The notes under the pieces: model-generated | What the model saw: the letters and a program-made list of their open reading frames with translations, nothing else | What the model was told of the DNA's origin: nothing | The model's database searches: none | Translations under genes and position numbers: made by a program | From: an uncultured Cytophagales bacterium | GTDB lineage: Bacteria > Bacteroidota > Bacteroidia > Cytophagales > Cyclobacteriaceae | Reading direction: 5' to 3' | Assembly (NCBI GenBank): GCA_913057175.1 | Contig: CAJXNP010000003.1 | Location: forward strand, 332,098 to 396,097 | DNA length: 64,000 nucleotides | Part shown: in pieces, positions 24,902-32,655 of the stretch | Layout: each line of letters opens with the position of its first letter | How positions within the stretch are numbered: the stretch's first letter is position 1

Positions 24902-25548
24902 AAAGACCTATTCTCATATTTTTAATTATATTGATTGGATACACCATTCAGGCGCAATCCTTTGAAAGTCCACAGTTGGCTTTCAATAAAGCTGCCAATG
25001 AATACATCTTCGACCAGGTTGACCAGGCTGTAAAAACGCTTAATGTCGCTTTAAAGGATTATCCCAGTGACAAAAAACTGCGTGATCTTTTGGACAAAAT
25101 CATGAAGGATAGAAAACAACAAGAACAACAGCAGCAACAACAAAACCAGGAAAAACAAGACCAGGAAAATAAAGAAAAACAAAATCAGCAAAACCAGGAA
25201 CAGCAGCAACAACAACAAAAAGAAGAACAGCAACAGCAGGAACAATCATCCGAACAAAAAGAAGAGCAGAACGACGAAAAGCAGCAACAAAGCGCTGATG
25301 AAAATCAGGAAGAAAAAAAGGAAGGAGATCCGTCTCAGCAACAACAAGTAGAACAATCCGAGGAAAATGATGAGAACAAGGACAATAATGAGATGCCTCA
25401 GATCCAGCAAAACCTGGAAGACCTTAACATCAGCCCGGAAAAAGCGCGGATGATCCTCGAAGCCATGAAGAACAATGAGGTGCAATACATCCAGCAGATG
25501 CAGCGAAAACCTACTAAACGACCGGATAGCGATAAACCAGACTGGTAA
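24898..25548 (+). CDS. BatC-like TPR protein with long Gln/Glu-rich region
   Basis: 216 residues. Signal peptide (RPILIFLIILIGYTIQAQ), one or two TPR-like helices (about 25-65), then about 85 residues made almost only of Gln, Glu, Lys and Asn (about 72-160), then a conserved-looking tail LEDLNISPEKARMILEAMKN ending DKPDW. The tail with Pro-Asp/Arg-Trp at the end is typical of BatC. The low-complexity stretch has CAA/CAG/GAA codon runs that make long artefact frames on the other strand. It closes the operon; role as for BatC, inferred. Confidence 0.8.
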   Translation: MKRPILIFLIILIGYTIQAQSFESPQLAFNKAANEYIFDQVDQAVKTLNVALKDYPSDKKLRDLLDKIMKDRKQQEQQQQQQNQEKQDQENKEKQNQQNQEQQQQQQKEEQQQQEQSSEQKEEQNDEKQQQSADENQEEKKEGDPSQQQQVEQSEENDENKDNNEMPQIQQNLEDLNISPEKARMILEAMKNNEVQYIQQMQRKPTKRPDSDKPDW

Positions 25549-25639
25549 TAACTAAAAAGTTCATACCCTTCCGGTAAGATTCGTATATTAACATGAGTTC
25601 GATAAAAGAAAATTAGTTTTTTACTTGAAATGCCCTTAA

Positions 25640-25655
25640 TCCGCCAGCTGGTGGA
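25640..25655. repeat. 16-nt palindrome, dispersed type
   Basis: TCCGCCAGCTGGTGGA, an imperfect palindrome of the same family as 14276-14291 and 27288-27303, in the gap between the Bat-like operon and the thiolase gene. Confidence 0.7.
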
Positions 25656-25737
25656 AATAAGTGGTGTTTTGCTTAAGGTTTTTATTTGAACTCAGGTTAT
25701 ATTAAGGTATTGTGTTCCTAAACTAATCCTAACGATA

Positions 25738-26925
25738 ATGAAAGAAGTTTTTATTGCCTCGGCAGTGCGAACGCCTATAGGAAGTTTTGGAGGAGTTCTT
25801 TCTTCAATTTCCGCTGTTCAACTGGCTTCCATGGCCATCAAAGGGGCATTGGAAAAAGCCAACATCAATAGTCACCATGTAGAAGAAGTTTTCCTGGGAA
25901 ACGTCATCTCTGCAAACCTCGGCCAGGCTCCTGCCAAACAAGCAGCCATAGGTGCCGGTATCAACCATAACGTACCCTGCACATTGGTCAATAAAGTTTG
26001 TGCTTCGGGCATGAAGGCTATTATGCTAGGAGCACAATCAATTATGTTAGGAATTAATGAAGTGGTCGTAGCAGGGGGTACGGAAAGTATGTCCAACATC
26101 CCCTATTATATACCAAAGGCCAGATTTGGATACAAATATGGAAATGCGGAACTGGTAGATGGATTGGTCAAAGATGGTCTATGGGAAGTCTATCACCAGT
26201 TTGCAATGGGCAACTGTGCGGACAATACCGCCAGGGAAATGAATATCTCGCGTGAAGAACAGGATGAATATGCCATTAATTCCTACCTTCGCGCAGAAAA
26301 GGCAACTAAGGCAGGCTTCTTCAGGGATGAGATTGTTCCGGTAAATGTCCCGCAACGAAAAGGCAATCCTCTTAAAGTGGAGGAAGACGAGGAGTTTAAA
26401 AATGTTGATTTCGAAAAAATACCTAATCTCAAGCCTGTTTTCGATAAGGAAGGAACTGTAACAGCGGCAAATGCTTCTACCATTAATGACGGAGCATCGG
26501 CCATGGTACTGGTCAATAAAAACATTTTGAAAGAACTAAAATTGGAGCCTATTGCCAGAATTGTCTCGTTTGCCGATGCATCACAGGAGCCACTTTGGTT
26601 TACTACAACGCCAAGTTTAGCTATTCCAAAAGCATTAAAAAACGCAAAGCTAAAACCGACTGATATTGACTACTATGAAATAAATGAAGCCTTTTCCGTA
26701 GTAGCCATAGCCAATAACAAATTACTGGAACTGGATCCGGAAAGAGTGAATGTGTTTGGGGGAGCGGTTTCTCTGGGACACCCATTGGGCTGCTCAGGGG
26801 CAAGGATTTCTACTACATTGGTAAATGTTTTACACAAGAAAAAGTCCAAATATGGGGTAGCAGGAATATGCAATGGTGGAGGCGGGGCTTCTGCTATGGT
26901 CATAGAAAACCTGAATAACAATTGA
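25738..26925 (+). CDS. Acetyl-CoA acetyltransferase (thiolase II)
   Basis: 395 residues, normal length for biosynthetic/degradative thiolases. The acylated nucleophile is Cys88 in NKVCASGMKA; NEAFSVVA, GGAVSLGHPLGCSG (catalytic His near 351) and CNGGGGASA (Cys near 381) complete the active site. It condenses or cleaves acetoacetyl-CoA in the cytoplasm. It stands alone with gaps of about 190 and 455 bases. Specificity between acetoacetyl-CoA and longer 3-ketoacyl-CoA cannot be settled by reading. Confidence 0.94.
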   Translation: MKEVFIASAVRTPIGSFGGVLSSISAVQLASMAIKGALEKANINSHHVEEVFLGNVISANLGQAPAKQAAIGAGINHNVPCTLVNKVCASGMKAIMLGAQSIMLGINEVVVAGGTESMSNIPYYIPKARFGYKYGNAELVDGLVKDGLWEVYHQFAMGNCADNTAREMNISREEQDEYAINSYLRAEKATKAGFFRDEIVPVNVPQRKGNPLKVEEDEEFKNVDFEKIPNLKPVFDKEGTVTAANASTINDGASAMVLVNKNILKELKLEPIARIVSFADASQEPLWFTTTPSLAIPKALKNAKLKPTDIDYYEINEAFSVVAIANNKLLELDPERVNVFGGAVSLGHPLGCSGARISTTLVNVLHKKKSKYGVAGICNGGGGASAMVIENLNNN

Positions 26926-27072
26926 GAATTGAATTTTAAATCTGTTTTTCATAAATAAAAAATTGTTTAAAATTTGTGCTTAATTGTAGGTTCTCTTGAG
27001 AAAATCATCGTCATTCTGAAACTCGGAACAAAAGACTTTGATTCATATTGGAATGACATCAGTTTATGTCAT

Positions 27073-27212
27073 TAGTGTCGTGTCAAGCATACTGAGACTC
27101 TTAGGTTTGCAAAAAGTCAACTTATATACCCCTCTTGAGAGGGGCGAAGGGGTGTGTATCTAAAAAATTCGACTTTTTGCAAATACGTAAGCCCATCCTT
27201 GACACAACACTA
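27073..27212. mobile_element. MITE-like element with terminal inverted repeats
   Basis: The ends match as inverted repeats: TAGTGTNGTGTCAAG at 27073-27087 and its complement at 27198-27212, continued inward by TTTGCAAAAAGTC (27106-27118) and GACTTTTTGCAAA (27171-27183), with looser pairing between. The centre, about 27125-27159, is an imperfect hairpin of C- and G-runs (ATACCCCTC and GAGGGGCGAAGGGGTGTGTAT). It codes for nothing and is 140 bp long, the size of a non-autonomous miniature element. Confidence 0.65.
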
Positions 27213-27287
27213 GAAACTTATCACATCGCGATCCCTTCGGGGTTTCAGGATGGGTAAAATACTGACAATCTGATCAAACGATCCTGA

Positions 27288-27303
27288 TCCGCTAGCTAGC
27301 GGA
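27288..27303. repeat. Perfect 16-nt palindrome
   Basis: TCCGCTAGCTAGCGGA equals its own reverse complement. It lies in the gap before the YwqK/MORN gene, 76 bases after the MITE-like element. Family with 14276-14291 and 25640-25655. Confidence 0.8.
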
Positions 27304-27380
27304 CATGATGACAATTTTTTTCAGTGTCTTTCTTTTTTCATTTAATCAGAAGATTCAGTTGAATAAAATAAAAACAGGTT

Positions 27381-28703
27381 ATGCATAATAAAGTTCTGCT
27401 ATTGGTTTCATTTTTATTGGGGGTTTCTCCTACTCTTTTCGCACAGACAAAGGTCATTATTTATCATGACACCCTAAAAATCAACATCAAAGCAGAATAC
27501 AACATCCTTGGAAATGACAGCTCCCGGATCGATGGGAAATTTATCACATATTATAAAGATGGAAGCATAGCTCTGGAAGGGAATTTTAAAGATGGCAGCA
27601 AGGAAGGTATTTTTAAAGAATATTATCCCGATCAGACATTGCAGCGAACCGTGCTATACAAGGACAACCTGAAAAATGGCAAAACGGAAGTTTACGACCA
27701 GGAAGGATACCTTCTCCAATCCGGCACTTTTGCAAATGATACACTTGTTGGCGTTTTAAAAGTCTATGATGAACAAGGCAATGTGAAGAATGAAACCGAA
27801 TTCGTTAAAGGAAAGCCCAATGGTAAAGTGAAAGAATTTTACCCTGAAGGATCCCTGAAACAGGAAATTGCATATGAGGATGGTAAACCCAATGGACTTA
27901 CAAAATCCTATTATCCCGACGGAACAGTGAAATCGGAAGCCATGTTCGTCAATGGTCAGGTTGACGGATATTTTAAAACCTACTATGAGAACGGCAAGCT
28001 CGATACGGAATACAACAATGAGAAAGGACAAAAAACCGGAGCTTATAAATCATACTACAAGGATGGTTCTGTGGCATTAACCGGCCAATACAAAAACGGT
28101 CAACTGGATGGTGATAACATAGCCTACTTTCAAAATGGGAATAAAAAGCATCAGTTTAACTATCAGGATGGCAAAAAGGCTGGTAAAAACTACACCTATC
28201 ATGAGAATGGAAAGGTGAAGGAGGAAATGAATTATGGTTCCGGAGGTGAAGAAGAGACCATTACAGAATACGACGATTCAGGAAACCTGGTATCAGAAAG
28301 AAAGCTGGTGAATGGAAAACCGGAAGGACATTGGAAATATTATTATCCCAACGGAAAATTGAAAAAAGAAATCCACTACTCAGAAGGGAAATACAATGGA
28401 AACCTGGTAGAGTATTATGAAAATGGGCAGGAAAAATCCATTACCCCTTATCAAAATAATCTGATCATCGGACAGTTGATCGAATATTACGACAATGGCA
28501 AGGTTAAATCTGAAACTAATTATAAATTTGGCCGCAAGCACGGCCCATTCCTGGAATACTATGAAAATGGTAATCCTAAAACAGAAGGTGAGTTTGTAAG
28601 CAACAAAAAAGTGGGCGATTGGATAGAATACAATCAAAAAAAGAAAAAGATCAAAACCAGCGTGTACCAGAATAATCAACTAGTTGAAGAAATAAACCAT
28701 TAA
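27381..28703 (+). CDS. Secreted YwqK/MORN-repeat protein
   Basis: 440 residues with a signal peptide (KVLLLVSFLLGVSPTLFAQ). The rest is an array of about fifteen repeats of 22-24 residues with the pattern xxYYxxGxxKxExxYxxGKxxGxx (for example YYPDGTVKSEAMFVNGQVDG; YYENGKLDTEYNNEKGQKTG), i.e. the MORN-variant/YwqK antitoxin family. Annotation pipelines often call these antitoxins; a secreted, repeat-only protein without a toxin gene nearby makes a structural or binding role likelier. It is followed 15 bases later by purC in the same direction, perhaps by chance. Confidence 0.85.
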   Translation: MHNKVLLLVSFLLGVSPTLFAQTKVIIYHDTLKINIKAEYNILGNDSSRIDGKFITYYKDGSIALEGNFKDGSKEGIFKEYYPDQTLQRTVLYKDNLKNGKTEVYDQEGYLLQSGTFANDTLVGVLKVYDEQGNVKNETEFVKGKPNGKVKEFYPEGSLKQEIAYEDGKPNGLTKSYYPDGTVKSEAMFVNGQVDGYFKTYYENGKLDTEYNNEKGQKTGAYKSYYKDGSVALTGQYKNGQLDGDNIAYFQNGNKKHQFNYQDGKKAGKNYTYHENGKVKEEMNYGSGGEEETITEYDDSGNLVSERKLVNGKPEGHWKYYYPNGKLKKEIHYSEGKYNGNLVEYYENGQEKSITPYQNNLIIGQLIEYYDNGKVKSETNYKFGRKHGPFLEYYENGNPKTEGEFVSNKKVGDWIEYNQKKKKIKTSVYQNNQLVEEINH

Positions 28704-28718
28704 GAATTTTTAAGTAAC

Positions 28719-29660
28719 ATGAGGCCTGCCATCAAAGAAACCAATTACAATTTTCCAGGACTAGAAAAACTATATAAAGGAAAAGTAAGGGACGTATACT
28801 TTTTTCCAGATAAATTGGTGATGGTCGCTACGGACAGAATTTCTGCATTTGATGTCATCTTACCCAAACCCATTCCTTACAAAGGAATGATCCTGACTCA
28901 AATTGCAAGGGAAAACCTGGAAGCCTCCAGGGATATTGTACCGAATTGGCTGGAGCAATCCCCGGATCCGAATGTTTCGATCGGCAAAAAGTGTGAGCCA
29001 TTTAAAGTAGAAATGGTTATAAGAGGGTATGTGGCAGGACATGCTTGGAGAGAATATCGTGCAGGAAAAAGAACCCTCTGTGGAGTTGCACTTCCGGAAG
29101 GACTGAAAGAAAATGACAGGCTTCCGTCGCCTATCATTACCCCTGCCACCAAAGCAGAAGAAGGGCATGATGAAGATATTTCCAGAGAGGAAATTATCAG
29201 ACAAGGAATTGTTTCCGAGGAAGATTATATTCAACTGGAAGATTTTACCCGAAAGCTATTTGAATTGGGTACAAAACGAGCAGCAGAGAGAGGGTTGATC
29301 CTTGTTGACACCAAATATGAATTTGGCAAAGCCGCCGGACGAATCTACCTGATCGATGAAATACATACTCCCGATTCCTCTCGTTATTTTTACAAGGAAG
29401 GATATGAGGAAAGACAGGCAAAAGGTGAAAAACAAAAGCAATTGTCAAAGGAATTTGTCAGGCAATGGCTGATTGAAAATAATTTCCAGGGACTTGAAGG
29501 TCAGACTGTTCCGGAGATGGATGAAGACATTGTGAACATGATCTCTGATCGTTACATTGAACTATATGAAAGCGTTACCGGCAATAAATTTGAGGAACCC
29601 GAAATAAAAAATAGTTTAGAAGATCGAATTTATCATAATATTATGTCGACGTTGACGTAA
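28719..29660 (+). CDS. purC: SAICAR synthetase (PurC)
   Basis: 313 residues. [20 protein letters not shown] at the N-terminus is the ATP-binding start of Pur[28 protein letters not shown] and [14 protein letters not shown] are the standard motifs. It joins CAIR and aspartate with ATP in purine synthesis in the cytoplasm. The length is that of the long (yeast-like, ~300 residues) form common in Bacteroidota. It is not with other pur genes. Confidence 0.96.
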   Translation: MRPAIKETNYNFPGLEKLYKGKVRDVYFFPDKLVMVATDRISAFDVILPKPIPYKGMILTQIARENLEASRDIVPNWLEQSPDPNVSIGKKCEPFKVEMVIRGYVAGHAWREYRAGKRTLCGVALPEGLKENDRLPSPIITPATKAEEGHDEDISREEIIRQGIVSEEDYIQLEDFTRKLFELGTKRAAERGLILVDTKYEFGKAAGRIYLIDEIHTPDSSRYFYKEGYEERQAKGEKQKQLSKEFVRQWLIENNFQGLEGQTVPEMDEDIVNMISDRYIELYESVTGNKFEEPEIKNSLEDRIYHNIMSTLT

Positions 29661-29755
29661 AGACTTCTGAAAATTCAACCACAATTTTAAAAATTGATCA
29701 TTAATTTTACATTAAATAAAACCGAAAGGTATTTTTGAAGCATAAAATAAAAAAG

Positions 29756-30139
29756 ATGAAATATTCAATAGATAAAAAAGAACAATATTCAATTATGAAG
29801 CTGGAAGAGGAAAAACTTGATTCCATACTTTCACCAGCTTTAAAATCAGAATTAGTAACGATCCATGCAGAAGGCAATTCCAACATCATTCTTGATTTGA
29901 CTCAAACAAAATACATCGATTCATCCGGGTTAAGCGCTTTACTTGTAGGGAACAGGATCTTCAGTGAAGACGGGGGGATTTTTATTCTGGCCGGACTTAC
30001 GGACCACGTGATGAAGCTGATAAAAATATCACAGTTGCATAATGTGCTGAACATTCTGCCTACCATTCAGGAAGCAATCGACGCGGTATTTATGCATGAA
30101 ATAGAAAAAGATATTACAGACGAAGAAGAGATGGAATAA
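29756..30139 (+). CDS. STAS-domain anti-sigma-factor antagonist-like protein
   Basis: 127 residues from ATG 29756 (MKYSIDKKEQYSIMKL); the frame continues upstream to 29735 but this Met starts the first strand. The STAS fold shows in NIILDLTQTKYIDSSGLSAL, where the Ser of DSSG is the site phosphorylated in SpoIIAA-type proteins, followed by GGIFILAGLTDHVMKLIKIS. An acidic tail (EKDITDEEEME) ends it. No anti-sigma kinase gene is adjacent. It lies 18 bases before rnz and they are probably co-transcribed. Confidence 0.85.
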   Translation: MKYSIDKKEQYSIMKLEEEKLDSILSPALKSELVTIHAEGNSNIILDLTQTKYIDSSGLSALLVGNRIFSEDGGIFILAGLTDHVMKLIKISQLHNVLNILPTIQEAIDAVFMHEIEKDITDEEEME

Positions 30140-30157
30140 GTAGATTAATGTCCCATT

Positions 30158-31081
30158 TTGGACTTTCGAATTAAAATCTTAGGCAATAACGCCGCGGTTC
30201 CTGCTCATGGCAGGAACCAAACTTCCCAACTTGTTATCATTCATAATCAATATCTCCTGTTGGACTGCGGGGAGAATACCCAGCAAACCCTGCTCAAGTC
30301 AAAGGTCAACATCAACAAAATCCATCATATTTTTATCAGTCACCTTCATGGTGATCATTATTATGGTTTGATGGGGTTGATATCAACCATGCAACTATTT
30401 GGAAGAAAGCGGGAATTGTCGATTTATGCGCCAACCATTCTGAAAGAAATTATCGATCTCAATCTCAAAGCTTCAGATACCCGGCTAAATTTTCCAATTA
30501 CATTTCTTTCGTTGGATCAGATCAACCAGGGTATTATTCTTGACCACAAGCACTTTATTGTTAAACACTTCCCACTTACCCACCGGATTGTTTGCAATGG
30601 ATTTCTTATCAAAGAAAAGTCAAAACCCTATCGGATTGTCAAAGAAAAACTTCATCGTGGAATCAAGTTAAGCCACATTGCACAGTTTTTAAAAGGAAAT
30701 GATGCCCGAGACGATGAGGGGCACCTGCTTTATAGCAAAGAAGACTATACATTGCCACCTAAAAGATCTCTTTCCTATGCCTACTGTTCCGACACTGTCT
30801 TTGATGTGAATATTATTCCAACAATCAAAGGTGTTGATGTATTGTATCATGAATCGACATTTCTCGATGATTTAAAGGATCGGGCGAAAGACACCTTCCA
30901 TAGTACAGCTTCACAGGCAGCAACAATAGCTAAAAAGGCGAATGTTGGCAAGCTTTATCTTGGCCATTATTCGACCCGCTACAAAGAAATTGAACCTTTT
31001 CTGGATGAAGCCAGACAGATTTTTCAAAATTCTTTTCTTTCTTTGGAAGGTGAAGAAATAACCATAGCAGAACCCAAATAA
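30158..31081 (+). CDS. rnz: Ribonuclease Z (tRNA 3'-processing endonuclease)
   Basis: 307 residues from TTG 30158, giving (M)DFRIKILGNNAAVPAHGR, the normal N-terminus; the ATG at 30148 is out of frame. Metal-binding motifs are SHLHGDH (about 61-67), FPLTHR, YCSDTVF (Asp) and LYHESTFL, with LGHYSTRY at the end. It removes 3' trailers from tRNA precursors, relevant because the tRNAs in this window lack encoded CCA. The overlap-free, tight spacing with the STAS gene and the following transporter suggests one operon. Confidence 0.94.
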   Translation: MDFRIKILGNNAAVPAHGRNQTSQLVIIHNQYLLLDCGENTQQTLLKSKVNINKIHHIFISHLHGDHYYGLMGLISTMQLFGRKRELSIYAPTILKEIIDLNLKASDTRLNFPITFLSLDQINQGIILDHKHFIVKHFPLTHRIVCNGFLIKEKSKPYRIVKEKLHRGIKLSHIAQFLKGNDARDDEGHLLYSKEDYTLPPKRSLSYAYCSDTVFDVNIIPTIKGVDVLYHESTFLDDLKDRAKDTFHSTASQAATIAKKANVGKLYLGHYSTRYKEIEPFLDEARQIFQNSFLSLEGEEITIAEPK

Positions 31082-31082
31082 C

Positions 31083-31874
31083 TTGGAAACTCATCTGGAT
31101 AGAAAAAAGAATAACCTGTTCATCATTCTTTGTGGAATTTTCATTACCAATGCCCTTGTCGCGGAAATCATTGGAGTAAAAATATTCTCTCTCGAACGTA
31201 CATTTGGTTTCGAGCCAATCGGAGACCAGTTTGTCTCATTTTTAAATATTGAATTCTTACTGACTGCAGGAGTGATCATCTGGCCTGTGGTGTTTATTAC
31301 GACGGATATTATCAATGAATATTTTGGAAAAAAAGGTGTTCGGAAGATCACACTGATTACTGTCATACTCATTGCTTATTCTTTTATCGCTATTTTCCTC
31401 GTCACTAGGCTGGAACCTGCTGAATTCTGGCTCGATGTGAACAGCACAGATGATGAAGGTAATCCCTTTAACATCAATTTTGCTTTCAAAAAAGTGTATC
31501 TGCAAAGTGCAGGAATCATTGTAGCATCTCTTATAGCTTTTCTCATTTCCCAGCTTCTGGATGTTTTTATCTTCCAGAGACTGAGGGCCATTACCGGAAA
31601 GAAATGGATTTGGCTCAGGGCGACCGGTTCGACGCTCATCTCCCAGCTCATTGATAGTTTTGTCGTTTTGTTTATCGCATTTTACCTGTTTGGAAACTGG
31701 ACTCTCCTCAATGTCACCCAGGTTGCCACCAACAATTACATTTACAAGTTTATCGTTGCGATTCTTGTAACACCATTAATCTATCTTGGACACTTTTTAA
31801 TAGACCGGTACCTTGGCCAGAAAGCAGCTGATGAAATGGCCGACAAGGCAAGTGAGGATAAAACATTCCTTTAA
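31083..31874 (+). CDS. yhhQ: Queuosine precursor transporter (YhhQ/VUT family)
   Basis: 263 residues from TTG 31083, one base after the rnz stop. About six membrane helices; the family motifs are NALVAEIIGVKIF in helix 1, WPVVFITTDIINEYFGKKGV, and GSTLISQLIDSFVVLFIAFY. It imports preQ0/preQ1 for queuosine modification of tRNA. Placement with rnz puts two tRNA-maturation functions together. The acidic loop (VNSTDDEGNPFN) is usual in Bacteroidota members. Confidence 0.92.
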   Translation: METHLDRKKNNLFIILCGIFITNALVAEIIGVKIFSLERTFGFEPIGDQFVSFLNIEFLLTAGVIIWPVVFITTDIINEYFGKKGVRKITLITVILIAYSFIAIFLVTRLEPAEFWLDVNSTDDEGNPFNINFAFKKVYLQSAGIIVASLIAFLISQLLDVFIFQRLRAITGKKWIWLRATGSTLISQLIDSFVVLFIAFYLFGNWTLLNVTQVATNNYIYKFIVAILVTPLIYLGHFLIDRYLGQKAADEMADKASEDKTFL

Positions 31875-31878
31875 ACTC

Positions 31879-32634
31879 TTAGTGAAGATTCGGTTGCAAT
31901 CTTCTTAAATTGTCACAGATAATCGCTACAGACATGGCTACATTCAAGGATTCAGCCCGGCCGAATTTGGATATGGTGACCCTTTCATTCAAATACCTCT
32001 CAAATTTGCTGTTAATGCCCTTCGATTCGTTTCCGAATAAAATCCCCATTGGCTTATGGATGGTCATTTGATGAACCGGCTTGCCGTTAAAAACTGCTCC
32101 GGAAATAAATAAGTCCGGATAACTTTGAAAAAAATTGTCAAGGTCGTCATAATAAAGATCAACTCGTGTAAATGATCCCATACTTGCCTGGATAACTTTC
32201 GGATTATACATGTCCGCAGTTTCACTGGATGCAACTATTTTTTTAATTCCAAACCAGTCTGCTGTCCTGATAATGGTACCGAGATTTCCAGGATCACGGA
32301 TGTCATCCAGAATGAGGATGACATCATTGTCAATGACAAGTTTGTTCAATTGGGGAATTTCAACAACTGCAAGGGCTGAATTATTGCTCTTCAAAGCGCT
32401 GATCGATTCAAGCTTTTCTGTCTTTACAGGAATTACTTCGAGAGTTTTGTCTTTAATTAAATAATCATATTCCTTCATAAATCCATCAGAAACTACAAGA
32501 AGTTCAGGTTGGTATGAGGATTGCAAAAGTTCAAGCACGTTTTTTGTACCTTCAACCAAAAATCTGCTGTGGATATTCCTGTATTTCTTAATTTGCAGGG
32601 ATTTGATAAATTTTATCTTTTGAGTCGAGAGCAT
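31879..32634 (-). CDS. TrmH/SpoU-family RNA 2'-O-methyltransferase
   Basis: 251 residues. An N-terminal SpoU substrate-binding domain (about 1-90; FLVEGTKNVLELLQSS) is followed by the SPOUT catalytic domain with the three motifs: DPGNLGTIIRTADWFGI, GILFGNESKGI and SLNVAMSVAI. It methylates rRNA or tRNA with SAM; the target base cannot be read. It is divergent from the TamL gene, 21 bases apart, an arrangement common in Bacteroidota. Confidence 0.92.
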   Translation of the reverse strand: MLSTQKIKFIKSLQIKKYRNIHSRFLVEGTKNVLELLQSSYQPELLVVSDGFMKEYDYLIKDKTLEVIPVKTEKLESISALKSNNSALAVVEIPQLNKLVIDNDVILILDDIRDPGNLGTIIRTADWFGIKKIVASSETADMYNPKVIQASMGSFTRVDLYYDDLDNFFQSYPDLFISGAVFNGKPVHQMTIHKPMGILFGNESKGINSKFERYLNERVTISKFGRAESLNVAMSVAIICDNLRRLQPNLH

Positions 32635-32655
32635 GTAGAATTTGAGTAAAGATTG

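Noticed and set aside
25051..25485. Leu/Phe-rich minus-strand frames that look like membrane proteins
   Set aside because: They are the complement of Gln/Glu/Lys codons in the BatC-like gene.
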